DNA from: Labilibaculum sp041595635
GTDB taxonomy: Bacteria > Bacteroidota > Bacteroidia > Bacteroidales > Marinifilaceae
DNA: 64,000 nucleotides
NCBI RefSeq assembly: GCF_041595635.1
Contig: NZ_JBFHJW010000004.1
Span: 55,922-119,921 of the forward strand
Reading direction: 5' to 3'
Shown here: piece by piece, positions 27,753 to 36,148 of the stretch
Numbering within the stretch: the stretch's first letter is position 1
Layout: every line of letters begins with the position of its first letter
Program-made: the position numbers and the translations under genes
The notes under the pieces: generated by a model
Database searches by the model: none
Told to the model about the DNA's origin: nothing
What the model saw: the letters and a program-made list of their open reading frames with translations, nothing else

Positions 27753-28631
27753 ATGTTAATATCGATGACAGGCTTTGGTAAAGCCACTCTTGAATTGGAA
27801 AATAAAAAAATTTCCATTGAAATCAAATCCCTAAACAGTAAGCAACTAGATATCAATACCCGCATCCCAAATCTTTACAAAGAAAAAGATATGGTGATTA
27901 GGAATGAGATTAAAAGTAAATTGGAACGCGGGAAAGTTGAACTTTCTATCTTTATTGAAAGTGTAGGAACGGATAAAGAAACCAAAATCAATAAACCAAT
28001 TGTTGAAGCCTACTACAAACAATTACAAGAACTATCTCAGAATCTTGGAGTATCAATAGATAATGAGCCTATTTTACAAACAATTCTGAAGTTACCAGAT
28101 GCTCTAAAAGTAGAATATCAGGAACTAAACGAAGAAGAATGGAATCTTATTTTTGAAGGGTTCAAAACGGCATTAGATGAAATTATCAATTTCCGTCGTC
28201 AGGAAGGAGAAGCTCTTCAGGAAGATATTTTTGCCAGAATAGGCAATATTGAAACCCTTTTGACTGAAGTTCCTCAATATGAGAATGAACGTATTGAAAC
28301 TGTTCGCACCAGAATAAATGATAATTTACGCGATTTTGTTGAAAAGCAGAATGTAGATAAAAATAGATTCGAACAAGAAATCATTTATTACCTCGAAAAA
28401 TTGGATGTAACCGAAGAAAAAGTTCGTCTTGCCAATCACTGCAAGTACTTCATCGAAACATCTACTTCAGGAAATTCAGAAGGAAAAAAACTAGGATTTA
28501 TCGCTCAGGAAATTGGCCGTGAAATTAACACCTTAGGTTCAAAAGCGAATCATTCCAACATTCAAAAAATTGTCATTCAAATGAAAGACGAGCTTGAAAA
28601 AATCAAAGAGCAACTTTTAAACGTATTGTAA
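27753..28631 (+). CDS. yicC: YicC/YloC family endoribonuclease
   Basis: RNA-cleaving stress/RNA-turnover protein of the YicC family. The 292 residues begin with the diagnostic MTGFGKA (residues 4-10) and contain SLNSKQLDINTRIP and the C-terminal DUF1732-type end GFIAQEIGREINTLGSKA. The start ATG at 27753 is 20 nt after a consensus promoter. The arrangement yicC-gmk-nadD is common in Bacteroidota and suggests coordinated expression, though a terminator lies between yicC and gmk. Confidence 0.94.
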   Translation: MLISMTGFGKATLELENKKISIEIKSLNSKQLDINTRIPNLYKEKDMVIRNEIKSKLERGKVELSIFIESVGTDKETKINKPIVEAYYKQLQELSQNLGVSIDNEPILQTILKLPDALKVEYQELNEEEWNLIFEGFKTALDEIINFRRQEGEALQEDIFARIGNIETLLTEVPQYENERIETVRTRINDNLRDFVEKQNVDKNRFEQEIIYYLEKLDVTEEKVRLANHCKYFIETSTSGNSEGKKLGFIAQEIGREINTLGSKANHSNIQKIVIQMKDELEKIKEQLLNVL

Positions 28632-28653
28632 TTCATACAATTAATCATATTTT

Positions 28654-28682
28654 AGCGTAGGGCAATCACCCTGCGCTTTTTT
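28654..28682 (+). terminator. Terminator between yicC and gmk
   Basis: A 9-bp stem AGCGTAGGG (28654-28662) with CCCTGCGCT (28669-28677), one G-U pair, 6-nt loop, followed by T residues to 28682. gmk starts 27 nt later, so either readthrough or a separate gmk promoter is needed. Confidence 0.8.
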
Positions 28683-28709
28683 CATACCAATAGCAATAAT
28701 ACACATCAA

Positions 28710-29276
28710 ATGCCAGGCAAATTATTCATTTTTTCGGCTCCCAGTGGATCCGGTAAAACAACCATAGTTAAACATTTATTACAGCAGAATTTCAACTTGG
28801 AATTCTCTATTTCTGCGACCAGCCGAGCCAAAAGAGGAAATGAAATTAATGGGAAAGATTACCTGTTTTTATCTGCCGAGGAATTCAAAGCCAAAATAGA
28901 TAATAATGAATTCTTAGAATGGGAAGAAGTATACAAAGGTTGTTTTTACGGCACACTTAAGAGTGAAGTTGAAAGAATAAGAAACAAAGGCAACAATGTA
29001 ATTTTTGATGTTGATGTTGTTGGTGGCGTAAACATCAAGAAATTCTACAAGGAAGACGCATTAGCAATCTTTATTCAGCCACCTTCCATTGAAGAATTGG
29101 AAAAAAGATTACGGAACAGAAATACCGATTCGGATGAAGTAATTGCCAAACGAATTGAAAAGTTTAAATTTGAATTGGCTTATTCAGATCAATTTGACAC
29201 TGTAATTGTGAACGATAAGATTGAAGATGCATTTACAGAAGCAGAAAATACCTTACACAATTTTCTTAACCAATAG
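28710..29276 (+). CDS. gmk: Guanylate kinase
   Basis: Phosphorylates GMP to GDP in nucleotide synthesis. The 188 residues contain the P-loop SAPSGSGKTTI (about 9-19), the GMP-binding SATSRAKRGNEINGKDYLF stretch (about 37-55), FLEWEEVYKGCFYGTL, and the lid FIQPPSIEELEKRLRNR. Length is normal. It is 3 nt from the weak TTG frame of nadD and 18 nt from the chosen nadD ATG, so the two are translated from one message. Confidence 0.97.
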   Translation: MPGKLFIFSAPSGSGKTTIVKHLLQQNFNLEFSISATSRAKRGNEINGKDYLFLSAEEFKAKIDNNEFLEWEEVYKGCFYGTLKSEVERIRNKGNNVIFDVDVVGGVNIKKFYKEDALAIFIQPPSIEELEKRLRNRNTDSDEVIAKRIEKFKFELAYSDQFDTVIVNDKIEDAFTEAENTLHNFLNQ

Positions 29277-29294
29277 AATTTGAGAGACTATAAG

Positions 29295-29870
29295 ATGAAA
29301 ATAGGATTATTTTTTGGTTCCTTTAACCCCATACACATCGGACACCTCGCTATTGCCAACTATATGGTTGAGTACACCGATTTGGAACAAATTTGGTTTG
29401 TAGTAAGCCCACATAATCCTTTCAAAAACAAAAAAAGTCTTTTGGCAGATTATCATCGCCTAGCTTTGGTAAATAAAGCCATAGAGAATTACCCAAAATT
29501 CCGAGCTTCTAATGTTGAGTTTGGCATGCCTCAACCCTCTTTCACCATTGATACACTTACCTATCTGCAAGAGAAAAATCCACAAATGAACTTCTCCTTA
29601 ATTATTGGCTCAGATAATCTCACAAACTTTACCAAATGGAAAAATCATGATTTAATTTTACAAAACCATGATTTATTTGTGTACCCTCGCCCTAATTTCG
29701 ATCCAGAAAAAATAGCAATAAAAGGAAATATTAAAATTGTAGATGCTCCTTTAATGGAGATTTCATCAAGCTTTATTCGAAAAGCAATTAAAGAGCAAAA
29801 AGACATTCCTTACTTCATGCCTGAAACAGCATACACTTACCTTAAAGAAATGCACTTCTACGAAAAGTAA
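29295..29870 (+). CDS. nadD: Nicotinate-nucleotide adenylyltransferase
   Basis: Makes deamido-NAD from nicotinate mononucleotide and ATP. The 191 residues begin MKIGLFFGSFNPIHIGHLA, with the nucleotidyltransferase motif GSFNPIHIGH, and contain SPHNPFK and the C-terminal ISSSFIRKAI motif. A TTG codon at 29280 in frame would add five residues; the ATG at 29295 fits the conserved start better. It ends the yicC-gmk-nadD run and is followed by a terminator 6 nt after the stop. Confidence 0.96.
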   Translation: MKIGLFFGSFNPIHIGHLAIANYMVEYTDLEQIWFVVSPHNPFKNKKSLLADYHRLALVNKAIENYPKFRASNVEFGMPQPSFTIDTLTYLQEKNPQMNFSLIIGSDNLTNFTKWKNHDLILQNHDLFVYPRPNFDPEKIAIKGNIKIVDAPLMEISSSFIRKAIKEQKDIPYFMPETAYTYLKEMHFYEK

Positions 29871-29876
29871 GAAAAC

Positions 29877-29905
29877 AAAAAAGGCTGGTCCCCACCAGCC
29901 TTTTT
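29877..29905. terminator. Terminator after nadD, also 3' end of the minus-strand candidate RNA
   Basis: AAAAAAGGCTGGT (29877-29889) pairs with ACCAGCCTTTTT (29894-29905) around CCCC. T-runs exist on both strands, so it can stop transcripts from either side. Confidence 0.9.
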
Positions 29906-30010
29906 CTAACCCAAAATGATTTCCAATACGAAGTTTTAACCCTAAAACTATAGATTCATAAGGAAATTCCAATTCAATCATCATGTCTAACCACCACACT
30001 CCTGAATTGG
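29877..30010 (-). ncRNA. Candidate small RNA of about 135 nt, promoter and terminator bounded
   Basis: A near-perfect minus-strand promoter (30044-30015) is followed by about 135 nt and then a strong terminator (29905-29877), with no minus-strand gene beyond (nadD runs the other way). Near the 5' end CACTCC/GGAGTG (30014-30009 with 30002-29997) can form a hairpin, and its loop TGAATT region (30011-30003) can instead pair with TCCAATTCA (29968-29976), giving two exclusive folds. ATTTCC/GGAAAT can close a central stem. A frame starting at an ATG near 29984 runs through the terminator into nadD antisense and is not credible as a gene. I do not recognise an RNA family. Confidence 0.5.
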
Positions 30011-30014
30011 AGTG

Positions 30015-30044
30015 CAAAGGTAACTATTATCTCATATTTTCAAA
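30015..30044 (-). promoter_or_regulatory. Consensus promoter driving the candidate small RNA
   Basis: Minus-strand TTTG (30044-30041), 18-bp spacer, TACCTTTG (30022-30015). The same -7 sequence as the yicC promoter. Confidence 0.75.
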
Positions 30045-30130
30045 ACAAATTAAGACGATAATTCATTTCTTTTTTAGTTCTGAAAAAAGAAAGAATCAAG
30101 TAATAATAGTAAATGCTTCTTAACTAGCTA

Positions 30131-30170
30131 AAAATCAAGAAAGGAGAATTTCCTTAGAAATTCTCCTTTC
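30131..30170 (-). terminator. Terminator of the kor operon
   Basis: A perfect 13-bp inverted repeat (30139-30151 with 30158-30170) with a 6-nt loop, and TTGATTTT after it on the minus strand, 32 nt past the last kor stop. Confidence 0.75.
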
Positions 30171-30201
30171 TCAAAAGTTTATCAATTTGGTTTACTAATA
30201 C

Positions 30202-30753
30202 CTACAACTCATGAACCGTTTCAACAGAACTACTTCCTTTTTGAATCGCTTCAATATTCAACGGAATCAATTTATGATGACGCTCTGGCAAAGATTTTTC
30301 CAAGCCTTTTTTAACATTCTCAAGCAATACAATAGGTTTTACTTTAAGAAAAGCTCCCATTACAATCATGTTAAAGGTCTGAGTATTTCCCATCTCAGCA
30401 GCAAGAGCCGCCCCTTGAATTTTATAGATATTAATATCTTTTCTATCAGGATGATGTGTAATTCCGTTAGGATCGTACAATAAAGTTCCTCCAACCTTAA
30501 TCTCAGGCAAGAATTTATCCATTGATTGCTGATTCAGAATGATCGCTGTATCAAAGCTTTTCAACACAGGAGAACTAATGCGTTCGTCGCTTAAAATAAC
30601 AGTTACATTGGCTGTTCCACCACGCATTTCTGGACCATAAGATGGCATCCAAGATACTTCCTGATTTTGCATGATAGCCGAATAGCAAAGAATTTTACCC
30701 ATTGAAAGGACACCTTGACCACCAAATCCTGCAATTATAATTTCTTCAGTCAT
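30202..30753 (-). CDS. 2-oxoacid:ferredoxin oxidoreductase, gamma subunit
   Basis: The gamma/C subunit of the four-subunit Kor/Vor enzyme that oxidatively decarboxylates 2-oxoacids to acyl-CoA while reducing ferredoxin. The 183 residues open with EEIIIAGFGGQGVLSMGKIL and contain MPSYGPEMRGGTANVTVI, the two signature blocks of the family. It is the last gene of the operon, 31 nt after the beta gene. Whether 2-oxoglutarate or branched-chain 2-oxoacids are preferred cannot be decided by eye. Confidence 0.92.
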   Translation of the reverse strand: MTEEIIIAGFGGQGVLSMGKILCYSAIMQNQEVSWMPSYGPEMRGGTANVTVILSDERISSPVLKSFDTAIILNQQSMDKFLPEIKVGGTLLYDPNGITHHPDRKDINIYKIQGAALAAEMGNTQTFNMIVMGAFLKVKPIVLLENVKKGLEKSLPERHHKLIPLNIEAIQKGSSSVETVHEL

Positions 30754-30784
30754 TTTTTTACAGTTTAATTGATTAAAATGGATG

Positions 30785-31558
30785 TTATCTATCCTTTAAT
30801 GTTCCCAGAGGATAGTATTCAAACATATTTTCTTTCATCCATTTGTTCGCTTTAACAGGAGTCATCTTCCATCCAGAACTGCATGTTCCAACAATTTCTA
30901 TGAAGGAAATGCCTTGATGATCTCTGGTATTTTCGAAGCCTTTACGAACGGCTTTTTTCAATTTACGAACCGCTGCAGGAGTTTCGGCAGATTCTCGAGT
31001 TACAAAACGTGAGCCTGGCAACATTGCAATCATTTCGGTAATTTTCATTGGATATCCAGTTGTAGAACAATCACGTCCATATGGAGTTGTTGCTGTTACC
31101 TGTCCCTCTAGTGTTGTGGGAGCCATTTGACCTCCTGTCATTCCATAAATAGCATTATTCACAAAAAACACAACAATATTTTCCCCACGGTTACATGCAT
31201 GTAGAATTTCGGCACAACCAATAGATGCCAGGTCGCCATCACCTTGGTAAGTAAAAACGTATTTATCGGGCATTAATCGGGAAGCGGCTGTCGCCAATGC
31301 GGGAGCACGACCGTGAGCTGCTTGTTGCCAATCAATATCAATATAATTGTATGCTAAGACAGAACATCCAACTGGCGAAACACCAATTGTCTTATCCTGA
31401 ATCCCCATTTCATCAATCACCTCAGCAATTACCTTATGAATTACTCCATGAGTACATCCAGGACAGTAATGCATTTCATTATTAAGCAAAAGATCGGTTT
31501 TTCCATAAACCTGGTTCTCTTTACTAATTATTTTGTTGATATCAGTTGTTGCTGTCAT
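30785..31558 (-). CDS. 2-oxoacid:ferredoxin oxidoreductase, beta (ThDP-binding) subunit
   Basis: Thiamine-diphosphate-binding catalytic subunit, 257 residues. CPGCTHGVIHKVIAE near the N-terminus and the ThDP/Mg motif GDGDLASIGCAE...NNAIYGMTGGQ (about 106-145) are typical. The absence of its own Fe-S cysteine set agrees with clusters being carried by the small delta subunit upstream. It starts 3 nt after the alpha gene, so translation is probably coupled. Bacteroidota annotations name such operons either Kor (2-oxoglutarate) or Vor (branched-chain). Confidence 0.93.
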   Translation of the reverse strand: MTATTDINKIISKENQVYGKTDLLLNNEMHYCPGCTHGVIHKVIAEVIDEMGIQDKTIGVSPVGCSVLAYNYIDIDWQQAAHGRAPALATAASRLMPDKYVFTYQGDGDLASIGCAEILHACNRGENIVVFFVNNAIYGMTGGQMAPTTLEGQVTATTPYGRDCSTTGYPMKITEMIAMLPGSRFVTRESAETPAAVRKLKKAVRKGFENTRDHQGISFIEIVGTCSSGWKMTPVKANKWMKENMFEYYPLGTLKDR

Positions 31559-31561
31559 AAC

Positions 31562-32647
31562 TTATCTTCCTATAATTTTTTGTTCTAATGCCTCAACTAC
31601 TTCTTCTGGTGTTGGAATAATTCCTCCATAACGACCAAAATGCTCTACAGGTACTTTGCCATTTACGGCAAGACGAACATCTTCTACCATTTGGCCAGCA
31701 CTCATTTCAACAGATAAAATCCCTTTTACAGTACTCAACATTTCCTGGATTGCTTTCACAGGATATGGAAACAAAGTGATCGGACGAAGTAAGCCAACCT
31801 TAATTCCTTTTTCGCGAGCCTGCTCTACTGCTTTCTGACAAATACGAGCACTTGAACCATAAGCAACAAAAAGATAATCTGCATCATCGCAAGAAATTTT
31901 TTCGAATCTCACATCATTCTCTTCCATTGCACGATATTTAGCCTGCAATTTATGGTTAAATATTTCTTGTTTTGCAGAATCTAAATCCAAAGAAGTTGTG
32001 ATATTGCGATCACGATCTGCTGTTTTTCCTGTTGTAGCCCACGATCCAGAAATTTGTTCAATTTCCTCATCGGTCCAACGAGCTTTAAAATCGGACAATT
32101 CCACTTTTTCCATCATCTGGCCAATAACACCATCAGAAAGAATCATTGCAGGATTTAAATATTTAAAAGAAAGCTCAAAAGCTAAATCAACAAAATCGTT
32201 CATTTCCTGAACCGAAGCTGGAGCCAACACAATCAACTTATAATCACCATGTCCACCACCTTTAACAGCCTGAAAATAATCCGACTGAGCAGGTTGAATC
32301 GTACCTAATCCTGGTCCTCCTCGTACAACATTTACTACCAAAGCAGGTAATTCAGCACCTGCTAAATAGGTAATCCCTTCTTGCTTTAAACTAACCCCTG
32401 GGCTGGATGAAGATGTCATTACTTTTTTACCACAAGAAGCACCTCCATATACCATATTAATTGCGGCTATTTCACTCTCTGCTTGTAAAACCACCATCCC
32501 TGTATCTTCCCAAGGCTTGCGGATCATTAGGGTTTCCATTACCTCGGACTGAGGAGTAATTGGGTATCCAAAATACCCATCGCATCCACAACGAATAGCT
32601 GCTTCGGCGATAACCTCATTTCCTTTCATTAAACGAACGTCTCCCAT
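31562..32647 (-). CDS. 2-oxoacid:ferredoxin oxidoreductase, alpha subunit (KorA/VorB type)
   Basis: A 361-residue subunit with the pyrimidine-binding half of the ThDP site: GCDGYFGYPITPQSEV near the N-terminus, SSSPGVSLKQEGITYLAGAELP, and the C-terminal transketolase-like domain ending in HFGRYGGIIPTPEEVVEAL. It follows the ferredoxin-like delta subunit after 49 nt. The order delta-alpha-beta-gamma is the standard one for this enzyme class. Electrons probably go to the 56-residue ferredoxin or the flavodoxin encoded nearby. Confidence 0.93.
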   Translation of the reverse strand: MGDVRLMKGNEVIAEAAIRCGCDGYFGYPITPQSEVMETLMIRKPWEDTGMVVLQAESEIAAINMVYGGASCGKKVMTSSSSPGVSLKQEGITYLAGAELPALVVNVVRGGPGLGTIQPAQSDYFQAVKGGGHGDYKLIVLAPASVQEMNDFVDLAFELSFKYLNPAMILSDGVIGQMMEKVELSDFKARWTDEEIEQISGSWATTGKTADRDRNITTSLDLDSAKQEIFNHKLQAKYRAMEENDVRFEKISCDDADYLFVAYGSSARICQKAVEQAREKGIKVGLLRPITLFPYPVKAIQEMLSTVKGILSVEMSAGQMVEDVRLAVNGKVPVEHFGRYGGIIPTPEEVVEALEQKIIGR

Positions 32648-32696
32648 TACGAATATTTTTATAAATTTTTCAGATTTTGAATATTGTAGCTTTGTT

Positions 32697-32924
32697 CTAG
32701 CTTGCTTTTGTTCGATAAACAGTAATTACAGTATCAGGACAAACGAGTCCACAACTAGAACAGCCAATACATGCATCAGGGTTGGCCATATATGCATAAT
32801 GATAACCTTTTCCATTCACATCACGAGCAAGTTCGATGACATTTGTAGGACAAGCTACTACACATAAACCACAACCTTTACATTTTTCAGTATCAACAAC
32901 AATAGCACCTTTAAATTTTGCCAT
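32697..32924 (-). CDS. 2-oxoacid:ferredoxin oxidoreductase, delta (2[4Fe-4S]) subunit
   Basis: A 75-residue ferredoxin-like subunit with CKGCGLCVVACP and CIGCSSCGLVCP, giving two [4Fe-4S] clusters that carry electrons away from the alpha/beta core. The ATG at 32924 (MAKFKGAIVVDTEKC) is chosen; a longer in-frame start at 32987 adds 21 residues unlike the family. It is the first gene of the operon. Confidence 0.93.
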   Translation of the reverse strand: MAKFKGAIVVDTEKCKGCGLCVVACPTNVIELARDVNGKGYHYAYMANPDACIGCSSCGLVCPDTVITVYRTKAS

Positions 32925-33305
32925 AGCGTATATATAATTAAGAATTACATTTGATTTTTCAGCATAAAGGTAACAATTCAAAAGCAATTTAAGGCTTTTT
33001 ACTTTCGATTTATTATCAATTCAAAAAATTTACAATCAGTCTAAATAAATTGTTCAATTTTTAAGTTTTGATTTATTTGTTTTTAACTGGTATTGCTTAC
33101 AAATTGCAACTTCATTCAGTCAATATCAAACAACTTCATAATTTATTAATCCAAATGTTAATATATAGTAAAAAAAAAGTTTCGTGAATTTAAATTCATG
33201 AAACTTTATGAACGCAATATGCTAGGTATTCGTTTGAATTTTGCACAAAAAACTATCTATCAAACCACTATCAATAGGATTACAATCATAATCGAAACTA
33301 TTGTA
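32925..33305. other. Spacer upstream of the kor operon
   Basis: About 380 bp with no gene. It contains the aminotransferase terminator (33169-33207). A weak TTACCTTTATG near 32965 on the minus strand resembles a -7 element (TACCTTTA, seven of eight) and could be the kor promoter. Confidence 0.45.
33169..33207 (-). terminator. Terminator after the aminotransferase gene
   Basis: Minus-strand AAAGTTTCATGAATTT (33207-33192) pairs with the following arm down to 33176 with one G-U pair, then a run of eight to nine T residues. Confidence 0.85.
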
Positions 33306-34625
33306 TTAGTTCTGTATTTTATACTGATTGTGAAATTCTTTTAGGCGAAACTCCAACACTTTGAATTGCTCCCTCGAAACTTGAGAAACACAAGCCCTCA
33401 AGCCTTCTTTTAAACTGCCAGTTTCATTCAAACAAATAGCCGAAATACCATAATACAATAGCTTTTTATTTAATTCTGGTCCACTCATTCCTGAATAGCT
33501 AATCGTGAAATAGAATCCATCGGCCAAAGGCAAAGATTCGTCCTTCTCATAAACCAATTCGAATCCATTTTCAAAAAATAATTTTTTCATAATTTTCGCC
33601 CTCTCTCCATACTCCCTCACCTCTTCTACAAAATTAAATTGCCCCTCGTTGGCAGCCTTCAACATTGCCGCCAGAGCATACTGTGCAGAATGAGAAGTAC
33701 CGGAAGAAAGCGCATAAATAATCCGATAAATTATTGCGTATCCAAACTCGTGGGCTCCAAATCGCGATTGCAAGCCTTTATATTTTTTATGAAACAAGGC
33801 ATCAGAAACACAAAGAAGACCTATGCGCTGTCCGGCGTAACTAAATGCTTTCGAACTTGAAATCATTAGCACATAATTATCAGTATAGTTTGCAACAGTA
33901 GGCTGATAGGGACCAACTCCGGGTTGGCTTAAATCGGAGCGAAAATCCATAGCAAAATAGGCCAAATCTTCCATTACAATAACATCATATTTAGTAGCAA
34001 GCCCACCAATAATCTTCAACTCTTCCTCATTAAAACAAATCCACGCTGGATTATTTGGATTAGAGTAGATGATTCCTGCGATAGTTCCTTTTTCCAAAAA
34101 TGACTCCAATTTGTCTTTCAACTTATTTCCACGATAATTGAACACATCAAAAGATTCGTATTTCTGATTCATGACCTCTAGTTGCGTTTTTTGCACTGGA
34201 AATCCAGGATCGATAAATAAGATGGTATCTTTATTTGCCTCGCAATTGCCTATAGCCATAAAGGCGGCATATCCTCCTTGCATAGACCCCACCGTTGGTA
34301 CAATACCTTCGGGTTGGATATCAACATTCATAAAGTTTTTTACAAATTTAGAGGCCTCTTGCTTCAATAACTTTACGCCTTCCAACATAGGATAAGCAGA
34401 AGCAACACCATTTTCCAAGGCTTGCTTCTCAGCTTCAACACCAAGTTTGGAAGGCTTTAATCCGGGGACACCCATTTCCATACGAATGAATTTTTCACCA
34501 GTTTCTTCTTCAATCATATTAACAACACGAACCACATCTCGAATGCTGGCATCCTCCATTTTATCGATTCCGCACAAAGCAAGCTTCTGATCGACAATCT
34601 GAGAATTAATAGGGGTTTTCATCAT
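33306..34625 (-). CDS. PLP-dependent class I/II aminotransferase
   Basis: A 439-residue fold-type I aminotransferase. Seen are IRMEMGVPGLKPSK near the N-terminus, GSMQGGYAAFMAIG (about 113-126), YSNPNNPAWICF, EDLAYFAMDFR with the pyridine-nitrogen Asp, and the PLP lysine in ISSSKAFSYAGQRIGLL (about 256-272). The amino donor is not predictable by eye. It lies on the same strand as Kor, flavodoxin and the ADP-forming acyl-CoA synthetase, so a role in feeding 2-oxoacids to Kor is likely by context, although it has its own terminator. Confidence 0.88.
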   Translation of the reverse strand: MMKTPINSQIVDQKLALCGIDKMEDASIRDVVRVVNMIEEETGEKFIRMEMGVPGLKPSKLGVEAEKQALENGVASAYPMLEGVKLLKQEASKFVKNFMNVDIQPEGIVPTVGSMQGGYAAFMAIGNCEANKDTILFIDPGFPVQKTQLEVMNQKYESFDVFNYRGNKLKDKLESFLEKGTIAGIIYSNPNNPAWICFNEEELKIIGGLATKYDVIVMEDLAYFAMDFRSDLSQPGVGPYQPTVANYTDNYVLMISSSKAFSYAGQRIGLLCVSDALFHKKYKGLQSRFGAHEFGYAIIYRIIYALSSGTSHSAQYALAAMLKAANEGQFNFVEEVREYGERAKIMKKLFFENGFELVYEKDESLPLADGFYFTISYSGMSGPELNKKLLYYGISAICLNETGSLKEGLRACVSQVSREQFKVLEFRLKEFHNQYKIQN

Positions 34626-34770
34626 TTTAAGATTTCACATTTAAATGAATAGGTCAGAACAGTAAATTATATCAATTTTCCAGATTTCAATTACTATTTA
34701 AAACCTTTTTAGCCATTATAATTACAATATACGCCATTTAATCGCATTACTAATATGCTAGCTAAAAAAC

Positions 34771-34802
34771 AAAAAAAAGGCTGATCGAAAAAACGTCAGC
34801 CT
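34771..34802 (-). terminator. Terminator after the flavodoxin gene
   Basis: Minus-strand AGGCTGACG (34802-34794) pairs with the CGATCAGCC arm (34787-34779), followed by eight T residues. Confidence 0.8.
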
Positions 34803-34820
34803 GCTAAATAATTCATTTGA

Positions 34821-35342
34821 CTAATCAAATTCTGGAAGAATCTGTTTCAACCAATTATCAACTCTTTCCTCGGTTAAATCATCCTCAAAATCTTCATCTA
34901 AAGGCAAACCCACAAATTTACCATCCCGAAAGGCTCTCGACTCATTGAATTCATAACCTTCACCACTTACTTCACCAAGAATAGTAGCACCTGTTTGCTG
35001 AATACTATCGGCCAAATCGCCCATAGAATCAACAAAATAGTCTGCATAAGCAATGTGATCACCCAAACCAAAAATGGCCACTTTTTTTCCTTTTAGATCT
35101 AAACCATTTAATTTTGGAAAGAAAATATCCCAATCGTTTCCTGCATTATCGGAAGACCAATTATGTTTTCCAAGAGTAGAAATTCCAAATATGATATTTG
35201 AATAATCTTCCAGATCTTTTGCTTCACAATCTTTAAGTTTACGAACAACAATTCGATCGGAATCTATTTTTTCAGCAATAAGTTTAGCAACTCTTTCAAC
35301 ATTTCCACCTACAGGTCCATAAAACAATCCAATTTTATTCAT
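34821..35342 (-). CDS. Long-chain flavodoxin with atypical phosphate loop
   Basis: An FMN electron carrier of 173 residues. The first strand MNKIGLFYG and the FMN-flanking regions TLGKHNWSSD (Trp) and FGLGDHIAYADYF (Tyr) match FldA-type long-chain flavodoxins, as does the 20-residue inserted segment GEVSGEGYEF onward. The FMN phosphate loop, normally rich in Ser/Thr (for example GSTTGNTE), is GPVGGNVE at residues 9-16, with every hydroxyl residue replaced. It may bind FMN differently or be a specialised paralogue. It has its own promoter (35394-35423). Confidence 0.85.
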   Translation of the reverse strand: MNKIGLFYGPVGGNVERVAKLIAEKIDSDRIVVRKLKDCEAKDLEDYSNIIFGISTLGKHNWSSDNAGNDWDIFFPKLNGLDLKGKKVAIFGLGDHIAYADYFVDSMGDLADSIQQTGATILGEVSGEGYEFNESRAFRDGKFVGLPLDEDFEDDLTEERVDNWLKQILPEFD

Positions 35343-35393
35343 AGGAAATCGTATTTAGTGTAATCAATTTTGTTTGTATTTTTTTAGCTTCTA

Positions 35394-35423
35394 CAAAGTT
35401 AAAATTATTTGGAACTTTTCAAA
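35394..35423 (-). promoter_or_regulatory. Consensus promoter for the flavodoxin gene
   Basis: Minus-strand TTTG (35423-35420), 18-bp spacer, TAACTTTG (35401-35394). It overlaps the 3' end of the upstream membrane-protein gene and gives a leader of about 45 nt. Confidence 0.65.
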
Positions 35424-36097
35424 CTTGCAAAAGCAAGTAATACACCCAAAACAACGCCCAAAAAAGCAGCAAAAAGAACCTGAAAATCAACAGGTAACAA
35501 AAAGGTTATGGTTTGGGCAGGAATCCAAAACAAAGGAATTGTCTTTTTAATCACAAAATTCCAGTGAACATCCCAATTTAAGTTGATAAGGATTTTTAAT
35601 ATTTGAATGGGCTTAAAAAAACCCGACAAAGTACCTCCATTCTCGATAATATGTACATCGGTAATCTTATGAAAAGTCATTAAAACTGGCGCATAAAACA
35701 AATTCAGGAACAAACTAATTGAAAAAGCAACCAAAAGTTTTTTTCCAGAAAAAGAACCCATTATGGCATCCTCTGCTCCACTCACACCAAGATAAGATAG
35801 AATTACTGGCGATCCTGCTGCAAAAATCACAAAGGCCAATTTTATAGATAAGCCTAAAAATCCCCAAACAATAGCCCTGGGCAATACACCAAAACCTTTC
35901 TGATAGTACTTCCCGGTTCGAAGCCGAAGTCCAATGATTTCGCCGATTGTTGCTAGTATTGCAAATTTCACAAAACTGGTGATCATTCCGTGAGCTTTGT
36001 TAAAATCAATATAGAAATCGAAAATACTTCGAGATACAAAAAAAGGCAGAAATAGCAGAATAAAACCTAATGCAAAAATCACGTCTTGTTTTTTCAT
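35405..36097 (-). CDS. Polytopic membrane protein, possibly Mpv17/PMP22-related
   Basis: A 230-residue protein with about five hydrophobic segments (near 7-24, 38-55, 75-100, 120-140, 205-225). The start ATG at 36097 is preferred to an in-frame TTG three codons earlier. The C-terminal region NWDVHWNFVIKKTIPLFWIPAQTITFLLP has the look of the Mpv17/PMP22 signature (W...WP..Q..NF..VP), but the match is loose and from memory. No enzyme motif is seen. It follows a 49-codon gene and the acyl-CoA synthetase on the same strand. Confidence 0.7.
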   Translation of the reverse strand: MKKQDVIFALGFILLFLPFFVSRSIFDFYIDFNKAHGMITSFVKFAILATIGEIIGLRLRTGKYYQKGFGVLPRAIVWGFLGLSIKLAFVIFAAGSPVILSYLGVSGAEDAIMGSFSGKKLLVAFSISLFLNLFYAPVLMTFHKITDVHIIENGGTLSGFFKPIQILKILINLNWDVHWNFVIKKTIPLFWIPAQTITFLLPVDFQVLFAAFLGVVLGVLLAFASLKSSK

Positions 36098-36148
36098 GAT
36101 GGCCAATTTTAAGAATCCATAGCGTGCAAATTTCCATGCTACAACAAT

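Noticed and set aside
29766..30017. 83-codon minus-strand frame starting next to the consensus promoter
   Set aside because: It reads straight through the terminator and into the antisense strand of nadD; the region fits a short RNA better than a protein gene.
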